Notes under the pieces: generated by a model
Told to the model about the DNA's origin: nothing
The model's database searches: none
Seen by the model: only the letters and a program-made list of their open reading frames with translations
Part shown: in pieces, positions 7,349 through 14,765 of the stretch
How positions within the stretch are numbered: the stretch's first letter is position 1
How the letters are laid out: the number at the start of each line of letters is the position of its first letter
Position numbers and translations under genes: made by a program
Source of the DNA: Prevotella sp.
GTDB lineage: Bacteria; Bacteroidota; Bacteroidia; Bacteroidales; Bacteroidaceae
Length of the DNA: 32,960 bases
Assembly: GCA_017524385.1 (NCBI GenBank)
Contig: JAFWSS010000057.1
Location: 1 to 32,960 of the forward strand
Direction: 5' to 3'

Positions 7349-9742
7349 ATGCAAGATAAATATCCTTATGCATTGGAAATAGGCACCAGGCTACATGATG
7401 ATACTTATGAAATCATCAGGGTGTTGGGGCAAGGCGGTTTTGGCATCACATACGAGGCTAAGAACTTATTCCTGGACAGGCGCGTCGCTCTCAAGGAATT
7501 TTTCATGGGAGATAGCTGTGGACGAGGAGAAGACGGAAAGACGGTCATCGTACCCTTGAAGAATCTTGTAGGGCAGTTTGAGACACAACGGGGCAAATTC
7601 ATAGGAGAGGCAAAGAAGATGGCGAAATTGCGAAACAAGCATATCGTCACGGTCTATGCCTTTTTCAACGAAAACGATACTTCATACATTGAGATGGACT
7701 ATGTCGAGGGCCAGAGTTTGTATGATTGGCTTAACCTCAACCAGCAACCGCTGGATGAAGGTACTGTGAGGTTTGTCGTTCTCAAACAGATGCTTGAAGC
7801 CCTTGAATGCATCCACAACCAGGACCCTCCACTGTGCCATCTGGATATCAAACCGGAAAACATCATGGTGGACATGAAAGACTACAACATCGTGCTCATC
7901 GACTTCGGAGCCAGCAAATTTGCATCCAACAAGGGTGGGATGATGTCTTCCATGGTAGCGTATTCTCCCGGGTATGCTCCTCTTGAGCAAGCGATGCGAG
8001 ATGTGGAAAACATGGGTCCTTGGACAGACTTCTATTCTCTTGGAGCAACGATGTTCACCATGCTCACGGGGTATGAGCCTTTTCCTCCTTCGGAAATCCT
8101 GTCCGACCCTTCCCCTACAAAGGAAAACACCATTCCTCTTCCCCCAGACCTGAGTGATCAGATGAAGCAACTGATTTTATGGATGATGGCGCCCAATAGA
8201 GCAGAAAGACCTCAATCGGTGCAAGAAATCCGTGAGTTCTTGGATGGCCCACAGTCGTCATCGACGCCATCGCCTTATGAAACACAACCCCAGCCACAAC
8301 CCATGTCACCCGAGGAGATGTTCAACAATGGCGAAGAATGTTATTATGGAAGGAATGGAAATCCCCAGGACTACTCCAAGGCGGTGGAGTGGTATCGCAA
8401 GGCCGCTGAACAAGATTATGCCGATGCTCAAAACTCCCTTGGGTTCATGTTCCTGAATGGTAAGGGAGTGGAACAGAGCGATACCGAGGCTGTTGAATGG
8501 TTTCGCAAGGCCGCCAACCAAGGTCATGCCGCCGGTCAGTACAACTTAGGTCTGATGTATCAGAATGGCCTGGGGGTGGATAAGGATTTCACACAGGCCG
8601 CCAATTGGTTCCTTATGGCAGCAAATCAGGGATATGCCGATGCACAAGATAGTTATGGGTCGTTGTGCCAAGATGGCGAGGGTGTGGCTAAGAATGAGAA
8701 AGAGGCCGTCGCGTGGTTTGCCAAGGCAGCCAATCAAGGCAATGCCAATGCTCAGAACAACCTCGGGTACATGTATCGAAACGGCCGTGGTGGTTTGGCA
8801 AAGAGCGATGCCAATGCAGCTGAATGGTATCGCAAGGCAGCCGCCCAAGGGCATTCTGGCGCCCAGAACAACCTCGCATTCATGTATCATTATGGCTTCG
8901 GTGTGAAACGGAACATGAAAGAAGCCTTGAAGTTGTATGAAAAGTCTGCCAATCAAGGCAATACCAGTGCGATGTTCAATCTTGCCTTAATAAGTATGAA
9001 TGAATTTGGCGACCCGCAAAAGGCCTTGGGCTTGTTTGAAAAAGCAGCGCAAAACGACCACACAGGGGCGCAGTATTATTTGGGAAAGTTGTATCAAAGT
9101 GGCCAAGGTGTTACCAAGAACTTGAGTAAAGCCTTCCAATGGTATGCCAAGGCGGCAGAGAAAGGGTATGTCGGTGCACAATATGAACTTGCCTTGATGT
9201 GGAAGGATGGGCAGGGAACCGACAAGAATGAAATAGAGGCCGTCAAATGGTTAAAAAAAGCAGTAGGACAGGGTTATGACAAAGCACAGTGCGAACTGGG
9301 CAAGATGTACCTTTATGGCATGGACAAGGATGTCAAGGAGGCAAAGAAATGGTTGGAACAGGCAGCGGGACAAGGTAATGTTGAAGCAAGAAAGATTTTG
9401 AGTCGCCCTCCTTTTGTCTTAGAAGCAAAGAAGAAGGCTTACCTCGTCTTTGAGGGCAGAAAGTATGAGTTGATGAAGAGGGATGTGACCGTTGGGCGCA
9501 GGGCGGATTCCTCGAAAGCCGATATTCAGATAGAAGATCCATCCAATTACATGAGCCGCCACCATGCGGACCTCACTCTGACATTTGTTGACAACCAACC
9601 AAGGGTTACCGTCAAGAGTGTGAATGAAAGGAACCTTGTAATGGTCAATGGTTTGAAATTGCCTGTAGGTGAAGAGAAGGTTCTTAACAACCATGACCGA
9701 TTGACCATGGCAGACAAGACGATGATGCTGCTAATAGAATAA
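7349..9742 (+). CDS. Ser/Thr protein kinase with Sel1 repeats and C-terminal FHA domain (paralogue 2)
   Basis: This 797-residue tandem paralogue of the preceding gene has the same start (MQDKYPYALEIGTRL versus MQDNTYPFALEVGTRL). The kinase domain (about 19-300) carries GQGGFGITY (27-35), Lys49, HLDIKPEN with D166, and DFG at D185. A Pro/Gln/Ser linker (about 308-328), absent in paralogue 1, leads to nine Sel1 repeats and a partial tenth, two more than the neighbour. The FHA domain (about 710-797) keeps the canonical SRHH (S736 to H739) and GRR at 716, unlike the Gln-substituted site of paralogue 1. Duplication followed by repeat gain or loss and divergence of the FHA pocket suggests the two kinases bind different partners. 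Confidence 0.93.
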   Translation: MQDKYPYALEIGTRLHDDTYEIIRVLGQGGFGITYEAKNLFLDRRVALKEFFMGDSCGRGEDGKTVIVPLKNLVGQFETQRGKFIGEAKKMAKLRNKHIVTVYAFFNENDTSYIEMDYVEGQSLYDWLNLNQQPLDEGTVRFVVLKQMLEALECIHNQDPPLCHLDIKPENIMVDMKDYNIVLIDFGASKFASNKGGMMSSMVAYSPGYAPLEQAMRDVENMGPWTDFYSLGATMFTMLTGYEPFPPSEILSDPSPTKENTIPLPPDLSDQMKQLILWMMAPNRAERPQSVQEIREFLDGPQSSSTPSPYETQPQPQPMSPEEMFNNGEECYYGRNGNPQDYSKAVEWYRKAAEQDYADAQNSLGFMFLNGKGVEQSDTEAVEWFRKAANQGHAAGQYNLGLMYQNGLGVDKDFTQAANWFLMAANQGYADAQDSYGSLCQDGEGVAKNEKEAVAWFAKAANQGNANAQNNLGYMYRNGRGGLAKSDANAAEWYRKAAAQGHSGAQNNLAFMYHYGFGVKRNMKEALKLYEKSANQGNTSAMFNLALISMNEFGDPQKALGLFEKAAQNDHTGAQYYLGKLYQSGQGVTKNLSKAFQWYAKAAEKGYVGAQYELALMWKDGQGTDKNEIEAVKWLKKAVGQGYDKAQCELGKMYLYGMDKDVKEAKKWLEQAAGQGNVEARKILSRPPFVLEAKKKAYLVFEGRKYELMKRDVTVGRRADSSKADIQIEDPSNYMSRHHADLTLTFVDNQPRVTVKSVNERNLVMVNGLKLPVGEEKVLNNHDRLTMADKTMMLLIE

Positions 9743-9773
9743 GATGGCAATGACTTTCATGGTCATAGAAAGC

Positions 9774-9811
9774 GAGAGGATTTGAGAGGATGCGAGAGAA
9801 TGCGAGGGGAT
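9774..9811. repeat. Short degenerate GAGAGGAT-type tandem repeat
   Basis: About four copies of a roughly 10-bp unit (GAGAGGATTT, GAGAGGATGC, GAGAGAATGC, GAGGGGATG) lie in the gap between the convergent kinase and small exported protein genes. No coding role is seen. A weak hairpin precedes it near 9750-9766. Confidence 0.6.
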
Positions 9812-9815
9812 GTGC

Positions 9816-10178
9816 TCAGTATTTCGCCTTTTCCATCGCTTCCCGGGCCCATTTCATTCTGAGTTGTGCCTTTTCCCTTGCATCCTTTGCCCATGCCATC
9901 CTTAGTTTTGCCTTGTCAGTGGCATCGTTGGCCCATTGTATGTAGGTTTTGGCCCTGTCGGCATTGTTGTGGCGCGAGTAATAGTCGGCCTCGCGCAGGT
10001 AGCCTTGTGCCTTGTCGTTGTAGTAATTGGCCTCACGCTCATGTCCCTCAGCTTTCCGGGTATAGTAGTCGGCCTCGCGCATGTAATCTTTCGCCTTGTT
10101 GGTGTAATAGTCATTTTGTCCCCATGCCGGCAGGCTTAGTGCAAGAACGGCAAGGATGCAGAAAACCACTCTTTTCAT
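9816..10178 (-). CDS. Small exported helical-repeat protein
   Basis: Not assigned to a known family. The start at 10178 gives a typical signal peptide (MKRVVFCILAVLALSLPAWG) and a mature protein of about 100 residues; a longer frame upstream would place 14 polar residues before it. The mature part is built of YY-x-x-KA-x-x-Y-x-REA units of about 14 residues repeated three times, then Ala/Lys/Arg-rich helices ending AREAMEKAKY. It should form a charged amphipathic helix or coiled coil in the periplasm or at the envelope. It faces the kinase pair tail to tail. Confidence 0.75.
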   Translation of the reverse strand: MKRVVFCILAVLALSLPAWGQNDYYTNKAKDYMREADYYTRKAEGHEREANYYNDKAQGYLREADYYSRHNNADRAKTYIQWANDATDKAKLRMAWAKDAREKAQLRMKWAREAMEKAKY

Positions 10179-10296
10179 ATTCTTGTTATTGGTTGATATG
10201 ATATAGAGTGGTTTTCTCACCTTTTTCTATCAGTTTCCCGTGATTTCCTATCCAGGGGGCTGGTTGTGGCCTGTCACCCTCTCGGGGCTTGGCCGC

Positions 10297-11595
10297 CTAT
10301 TCCTCAAAAAATTGCATGAAAGCCTTGACGCAATAGACGTGGTCGTCGGTGCTGCCTGTTTCCCTGCAACTGTGCATGGCAAGGATGGCATTGCCCATGT
10401 CCACTCCTCTTATGGGGATGGAGGACGCCAGGATGTTGCCCAAGGTGCTTCCACCCGCCACATCGCTGTGGTTGACGAAACGTTGGCATGGTACATCGGC
10501 CTTCCTGCATATCTCCGCGAAGATGGCAGCCGACATGGCGTCTGTAGCGTATTTTTGTGCCGCGTTGAGTTTGATGACCGGACCTCCCCCCAATTGGGGG
10601 TGGTTGGTGGGGTCGTATCTCTCCGGGTAGTTGGGATGCCATGCGTGTGCGTTGTCGGCCGACACCATGAAGGCACGCTCCACCGCTTGGCTGAACGCCT
10701 CCTCTGTTCCTCCTTGAGCCACGGCGAGGCGTCTCAACATGTTGGCGAGGAACGGGCTGCCGGCGCCCTGTTTTGTAAGCGATCCCGTCTCCTCGTTGTC
10801 GAAGATGGCCAACACCTTGGTGGTGTCGTCTTTCTTTGAGGCAAGCAGTGCCTGCAAGCCAGCGAAGCACATGGAGAGGTCGTCAAGTCTTCCGGAAGAG
10901 ATGAACTCATTGTGTGCGCCGAAGGTGCATGCCGGCGTTGCATCAGCCAGGTAGAGGTCGAAGTCGAGGATGTCTTCTTTCTTGACGGGCATCTGTAGGT
11001 TGGCTTCTTCCAAGATGAGGTTCATCAGCATCTCACCCATTTCCAAGTGGTTGTTGATGATGCCCAGGATGGGTAGCATGTCTTTCTGCCTGCTGAGTTG
11101 AACGCCGTCGTTCACTTGACGGTTGAAGTGGATGGCGAGGTTGCTGATTTGCAGCAAAGGACGTTTGAAATGGAGCAGCAGCGTTTGTGGATGGAACACG
11201 TCGTCGCCCCTGACGATGACCCTCCCTGCGATGGTCAGCGGACGGTCGAACCAGGTGGACATGATGGGGCCGCCATACACCTCTGTGTTCAGTTTCACTA
11301 TCCCGCCCTCGCATAGCATTTCGGCATTGGGTTTGATGCGGAAGGTGGGTGAGTCGCAATGGGCGCAAATCATCTTGAAACCGCTGTCGGCCATTGGTTT
11401 GCTGCCTATATTGAAAGCATAGATGGATGAGTCGTTCTTTGTCACAAACAGTTTGTCGCCAGCTTTAATCTTGCCCAAGGGCTTGGTGGGTTCCAACCTG
11501 CGATAGCCGTTCTTCTCCAGTTCGTTGGCGATGTTCTTAACAGCAAGGAAACCAACTGGGGAGGCATTGAGAAAATCTAATAAACATTGTACCAT
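10297..11595 (-). CDS. M18 family aminopeptidase
   Basis: This 432-residue metallo-aminopeptidase of the M18 family removes N-terminal residues from peptides in the cytoplasm. Visible metal-site motifs are AHCDSP, LDDLS, DNEETG and, near the C-terminus, NHSDVAGGSTLG, in the order expected for a two-zinc enzyme. Length is normal for the family and there is no signal peptide. I chose the ATG at 11595 (MVQCLLDFL). The frame runs on to 11661, but those 22 codons are a 9-bp tandem repeat encoding Pro-His-Lys, and the -7 promoter motif at 11663-11670 would place the transcript start downstream of that upstream ATG. Confidence 0.92.
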   Translation of the reverse strand: MVQCLLDFLNASPVGFLAVKNIANELEKNGYRRLEPTKPLGKIKAGDKLFVTKNDSSIYAFNIGSKPMADSGFKMICAHCDSPTFRIKPNAEMLCEGGIVKLNTEVYGGPIMSTWFDRPLTIAGRVIVRGDDVFHPQTLLLHFKRPLLQISNLAIHFNRQVNDGVQLSRQKDMLPILGIINNHLEMGEMLMNLILEEANLQMPVKKEDILDFDLYLADATPACTFGAHNEFISSGRLDDLSMCFAGLQALLASKKDDTTKVLAIFDNEETGSLTKQGAGSPFLANMLRRLAVAQGGTEEAFSQAVERAFMVSADNAHAWHPNYPERYDPTNHPQLGGGPVIKLNAAQKYATDAMSAAIFAEICRKADVPCQRFVNHSDVAGGSTLGNILASSIPIRGVDMGNAILAMHSCRETGSTDDHVYCVKAFMQFFEE

Positions 11596-11617
11596 GGTTT
11601 TTGAGATTTTTTGGTGA

Positions 11618-11653
11618 TGATGGGGTTTATGAGGTTTATGGGGTTTATGGGGT
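11618..11653. repeat. 9-bp tandem repeat (GGGTTTATG) before the M18 gene
   Basis: Three to four copies of the 9-bp unit lie just 5' of the M18 start. On the minus strand they read Pro-His-Lys repeats in frame with the gene. They probably sit in the 5' leader. Confidence 0.75.
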
Positions 11654-11662
11654 AAGGACATG

Positions 11663-11670
11663 CAAAAATA
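11663..11670 (-). promoter_or_regulatory. -7 promoter motif for the M18 gene
   Basis: The minus-strand sequence TATTTTTG fits TAnnTTTG and is followed by GC, as at other promoters here. No clear TTTG is seen 20 bp upstream. Confidence 0.45.
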
Positions 11671-11704
11671 AATAAAAAAGGTGAATTATAAGTCAGTCTT
11701 ATGA

Positions 11705-11751
11705 TAAAAAAACAAAAAGGGTCGCAAATGGGGAAACACCCCACTGCGACC
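11705..11751 (-). terminator. Intrinsic terminator of the small Lys-rich gene
   Basis: An outer stem GGTCGCA/TGCGACC (11720-11726 and 11745-11751) and an inner stem TGGGG/CCCCA (11729-11733 and 11739-11743) are followed on the minus strand by a T-rich tract (A-rich 11705-11718 on plus). It lies downstream of the gene at 11833-12036. Confidence 0.85.
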
Positions 11752-11832
11752 ACTTTCATACAACCTTTTTCCTATTATTATCAGTTAAACGCTTATGTCT
11801 TTTTTGGTTCTATTTATTTTACTGTCATCCTT

Positions 11833-12036
11833 CTAAGCCAACTGTTTCCTCCATTTCTTCTCATTCTCCTTCTTCTGCTTTTCCCAAGACTTGTTGCCCT
11901 TCGTCGACTTGCCCTTGTCGGCAGAAAAGAACTTCTCTGTATGAGGCTTCATCTTCGCTTCGGTTGGCTTTGTTTGTGTGATGGTCATGCTGGCTGTGAA
12001 CAAACAAACCATGGCAATAGCAAAATACTTTTTCAT
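11833..12036 (-). CDS. Small exported Lys-rich protein
   Basis: A 67-residue protein, no family recognised. Residues 1-20 (MKKYFAIAMVCLFTASMTIT) form a signal peptide. The mature part is strongly basic and polar, with KGKSTKGNKSWEKQKKENEKK. It has a -7 promoter motif upstream (12101-12108) and its own terminator, which supports it as a real single-gene unit. Homologous short Lys-rich secreted proteins are common hypotheticals; no function can be assigned. Confidence 0.65.
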   Translation of the reverse strand: MKKYFAIAMVCLFTASMTITQTKPTEAKMKPHTEKFFSADKGKSTKGNKSWEKQKKENEKKWRKQLA

Positions 12037-12100
12037 ATTATTTGGGGTTGATTGATTTTATATGTTGTATCGTGAGAGTTGGCTCTCCTCTTTTCATTTG

Positions 12101-12108
12101 CAAAAATA
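12101..12108 (-). promoter_or_regulatory. -7 promoter motif for the small Lys-rich gene
   Basis: The minus strand reads TATTTTTG, matching the Bacteroidetes -7 consensus, about 65 nt before the ATG at 12036. A standard -33 is weak. Three TTCGACGAA palindromes lie just upstream (12138-12180). Confidence 0.5.
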
Positions 12109-12137
12109 CATCAACAACAGCTCAAATTAAAATTATT

Positions 12138-12180
12138 TTCGACGAATTGCCCGATTTCTTCGACGAATTACTTCGACGAA
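12138..12180. promoter_or_regulatory. Three TTCGACGAA palindromes (candidate operator)
   Basis: TTCGACGAA occurs at 12138-12146, 12159-12167 and 12172-12180. Each is a perfect inverted repeat (TTCG-N-CGAA) around a central base, with starts 21 and 13 bp apart. They lie 30-79 bp upstream of the -7 motif of the small Lys-rich gene, a position that suits a regulator-binding array. No cognate regulator is evident nearby. Confidence 0.45.
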
Positions 12181-12204
12181 ACGATGAAATCACCCTCTTT
12201 CATC

Positions 12205-13329
12205 TCACTTTTCCAAAGTCTCCACCACCTCTTCCAGCAAACTGATGATGGGAAGATGTTGGGGGCAAGCGCCTTCACATTGTCCACATTGGATGCAAGC
12301 CGATGCTTTCTCTCCCCCTGGACGCCAACCGTAATCATTACGAGCCTCCTTCAAGTTGCCATACATCTTGTATACGTTCATCACGGCGAAGATTTCAGGG
12401 ATGTGAATGTCCATGGGACAGCCGGGAGTGCAATAGTGGCAGGAGGTGCAGGCGATGCCGTCAAACTGCATCAAAGCCTTGCAGGCAGCTTCCAACACGC
12501 CTTTTTCTTCATCATTCAGGGGCTTCAACTGCCGCATGAACGACAAGTTGTCTTCCATCTGTTGCATGGTCGACATCCCGCTGAGCACCATCATCACGTT
12601 GGGCAGCGATGCGGTGAAGCGGATGGCCCACGAAGCAAAGGAGGCCTCGGGCGATGCCTGTTGCAGGATGTCCTTCACCTGTTGAGGTGGGTCGGCCAAC
12701 TTTCCTCCCTTTACCGGTTCCATCACAATGACGGGAGACCCATGCCGTGTGGCAATCTCATAGCATTGGCGCGAAGCAATCAGCGGGTCCTCCCAGTCGG
12801 AATAGTTGATTTGTAGTTGCACGAACTCTGTGTCAGGATGTTCGGTGAGCAGTTCGTCCAAGTGTTCGGGTGTGGAATGGAAGGAGAATCCATAATGTCG
12901 TATCAACCCTTCTTCCTTCAGCTTCCTCATGTAATCCCAAATGCCGTATCGGTCGAATTTGTCCTTGTTCCCCGAATCGATGCCGTGGAGTAGGTAGAAG
13001 TCGAAATAGCCCGCCCCGGTGCGCTCGAGGCTCACCTTGATTTCGTTCTTGGCCTCTTCCTCGCTCTTGCATGCGAAGTCGGAGGCGTTGAGTTTGTCAG
13101 CCAGGTAATAGCTCTCACGCGGATAACGGTCGCAGAGTGCTGCCTTTGTGGCCGCTTCCGACCCCTCGTACACATAGGCCGTGTCAAAATACTTGCCCCC
13201 GGCCTCCATGAAGGCATCCACCATCCTCTTGGTGTGTTCCAGGTCGATGTCTTTCGTGCCTTCCACCCTGGGCAGGCGCATCATGCCGAACCCCAGTTTC
13301 ATACAGTTGTCTATCAATTTGTTTTCCAT
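12205..13329 (-). CDS. Aldo/keto reductase with C-terminal 4Fe-4S domain
   Basis: This 374-residue cytoplasmic oxidoreductase has an N-terminal aldo/keto reductase barrel (about 10-280): GFGMMRLP, FDTAYVYEGSE with the catalytic Asp/Tyr, and a Lys in LADKLNASDF. A ferredoxin-like tail follows with two cysteine clusters, CTSCHYCTPGCP and CIQCGQCEGACPQ, expected to bind two 4Fe-4S clusters. The family with this architecture is common in anaerobes; the substrate is unknown. The length is normal and all eight cysteines are present. It is transcribed in the same direction as its neighbours but with gaps on both sides, so operon membership is uncertain. Confidence 0.92.
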   Translation of the reverse strand: MENKLIDNCMKLGFGMMRLPRVEGTKDIDLEHTKRMVDAFMEAGGKYFDTAYVYEGSEAATKAALCDRYPRESYYLADKLNASDFACKSEEEAKNEIKVSLERTGAGYFDFYLLHGIDSGNKDKFDRYGIWDYMRKLKEEGLIRHYGFSFHSTPEHLDELLTEHPDTEFVQLQINYSDWEDPLIASRQCYEIATRHGSPVIVMEPVKGGKLADPPQQVKDILQQASPEASFASWAIRFTASLPNVMMVLSGMSTMQQMEDNLSFMRQLKPLNDEEKGVLEAACKALMQFDGIACTSCHYCTPGCPMDIHIPEIFAVMNVYKMYGNLKEARNDYGWRPGGEKASACIQCGQCEGACPQHLPIISLLEEVVETLEK

Positions 13330-13356
13330 AACGAAAGAATTGGATTATTTGTGACT

Positions 13357-14733
13357 TCATCTTTTCACATCATATTGGATGTTGAAAATCTTGATGAAGG
13401 GATTTTGTAAAGTGAAGGGAGGCCAGGTGTCGCCGTCCTTTCCATCCGGGTTGCCGTATTTTGCGAAATTTGTCCAGCAGTCCATCATTTCATCGGCAAG
13501 CGCATAGTCGGCCTGCATCATGGGCCTCCAACTGCGGTCCAAGGTGTGGAACATGTACCATAGTTCAGCGGAATGGAACGCCCCGTCGTGAGTGCCTGGC
13601 AGTTTGCGGGCGAAAAGATACTGGTATGCTGGACGGCGGTCGAGAGAGTCTCTCAAGAAGCAGAAATCGTCTATCTGCTTCCCCATCGGCCGGATGTCAT
13701 CCAGCGTGCTTCCTATCATATACGACGCATCAGCCAAATGCTGGTTCCTGGCAGCATCGTCGAACGACTCCGTCAGCAACACACCGTCGACATGTGGCCG
13801 GAATAGCCCCATGCCTTCCTCCTTGAAAATCCTGAGCAGTTCTTCTGCCGGTGCGGCGCGCATCTCTTTCAAGTCATGGTATCCGAACTTGTCCATGAAC
13901 CCCTTGCCTGTAGCCTCGGCCTTTTCCTGCTCGTTTCCATTGTTGGATGCGACAGCAGTGCTGATGCCTCCACCGCTCTGTATGATTGCATGCTTGACCA
14001 AGTCTTTCGACAAAGGTGAGGACACCAGGTTCTTGATGCTTGCCGCGCCGGCGCTCTGACCCATCACGGTGATGTTTCCGGGGTCGCCGCCAAACTGTGC
14101 GATATTGTCGTGCACCCATTTCAGGGCAGCCACCTGGTCGTAGGTGCCATAGTTCCCAGACGTTCCATCGGGGCTTTCAGCCGACAGTTCCGGATGTGCA
14201 AGAAAGCCGAAGATGCCCAGTCGGTAGTTGATGGTGACGAGAATCACCCCCCGCTGTGCCCAGGCGTCGCCATCCATGGTGATCTCATGCCCATAACCGT
14301 TGAAATAGGCACCGCCATGCACCCAGAAGGCCACCGGCAGACGCTTTTCAGGATGCCCTATAGCATTGGTGGGTGTCCAGATGTTCAGATAGAGGCAGTC
14401 CTCGCTCTGCACGGTCTGCTCCTTCCAATAAAACTCATTGCCATAGAAAGTCCCTACGGCATTGCCAGGCTGCCAACAGATGTTGCTGAAAGTGTCGGCC
14501 TTCCTGACACCTTTCCATTTCACGACGGGCTGCGGGCGTTTCCAGCGCAGTTCGCCCACCGGAGGGGCGGCGTAGGGGACTCCTCTGAAGACAGTGACGT
14601 CCCGGGCAGCAGAAGTCATTCCTTGAATGCTCCCGCCCTCGACGTTGACGATGGGAGACTGCCCCCAGGCAAGTGCCGCCATTATGCTTGCAGCAAACAG
14701 TGCAATCTTTTTGTGGATGTTCTTCTTTTTCAT
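13357..14733 (-). CDS. Exported type-B carboxylesterase
   Basis: A 458-residue alpha/beta-hydrolase of the carboxylesterase type B family, which cleaves carboxylic esters. The start at 14733 (MKKKNIHKKIALFAAS) gives a signal peptide with cleavage near AWGQ; a longer frame would overlap the upstream gene. The oxyanion-hole motif WVHGGAYF and the nucleophile elbow GQSAGA (S227) are intact, and a candidate catalytic His lies in the HDGAFHSAELWYMF segment. It begins 32 bp after the S9B peptidase gene, so the two are likely one transcript. The substrate is unknown; plant-derived esters such as acetyl or feruloyl groups are possible for gut Bacteroidales. Confidence 0.9.
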   Translation of the reverse strand: MKKKNIHKKIALFAASIMAALAWGQSPIVNVEGGSIQGMTSAARDVTVFRGVPYAAPPVGELRWKRPQPVVKWKGVRKADTFSNICWQPGNAVGTFYGNEFYWKEQTVQSEDCLYLNIWTPTNAIGHPEKRLPVAFWVHGGAYFNGYGHEITMDGDAWAQRGVILVTINYRLGIFGFLAHPELSAESPDGTSGNYGTYDQVAALKWVHDNIAQFGGDPGNITVMGQSAGAASIKNLVSSPLSKDLVKHAIIQSGGGISTAVASNNGNEQEKAEATGKGFMDKFGYHDLKEMRAAPAEELLRIFKEEGMGLFRPHVDGVLLTESFDDAARNQHLADASYMIGSTLDDIRPMGKQIDDFCFLRDSLDRRPAYQYLFARKLPGTHDGAFHSAELWYMFHTLDRSWRPMMQADYALADEMMDCWTNFAKYGNPDGKDGDTWPPFTLQNPFIKIFNIQYDVKR

Positions 14734-14765
14734 AAATACAGTATTGGGGTAGGGTGAATCACTTG

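Noticed and set aside
5068-9742. Kinase genes as frameshifted halves or pseudokinases
   Set aside because: Both have full-length frames with intact Lys, catalytic Asp and DFG; HLD in place of HRD is seen in active bacterial kinases.
10240-10839. 199-codon plus-strand frame
   Set aside because: Antisense to the M18 aminopeptidase, whose metal motifs are intact.
12079-12816. 245-codon plus-strand frame
   Set aside because: It overlaps the Fe-S aldo/keto reductase in antisense, and its composition is a mirror of that gene.
14110-14757. 215-codon plus-strand frame
   Set aside because: Antisense to the carboxylesterase, with no recognisable features.
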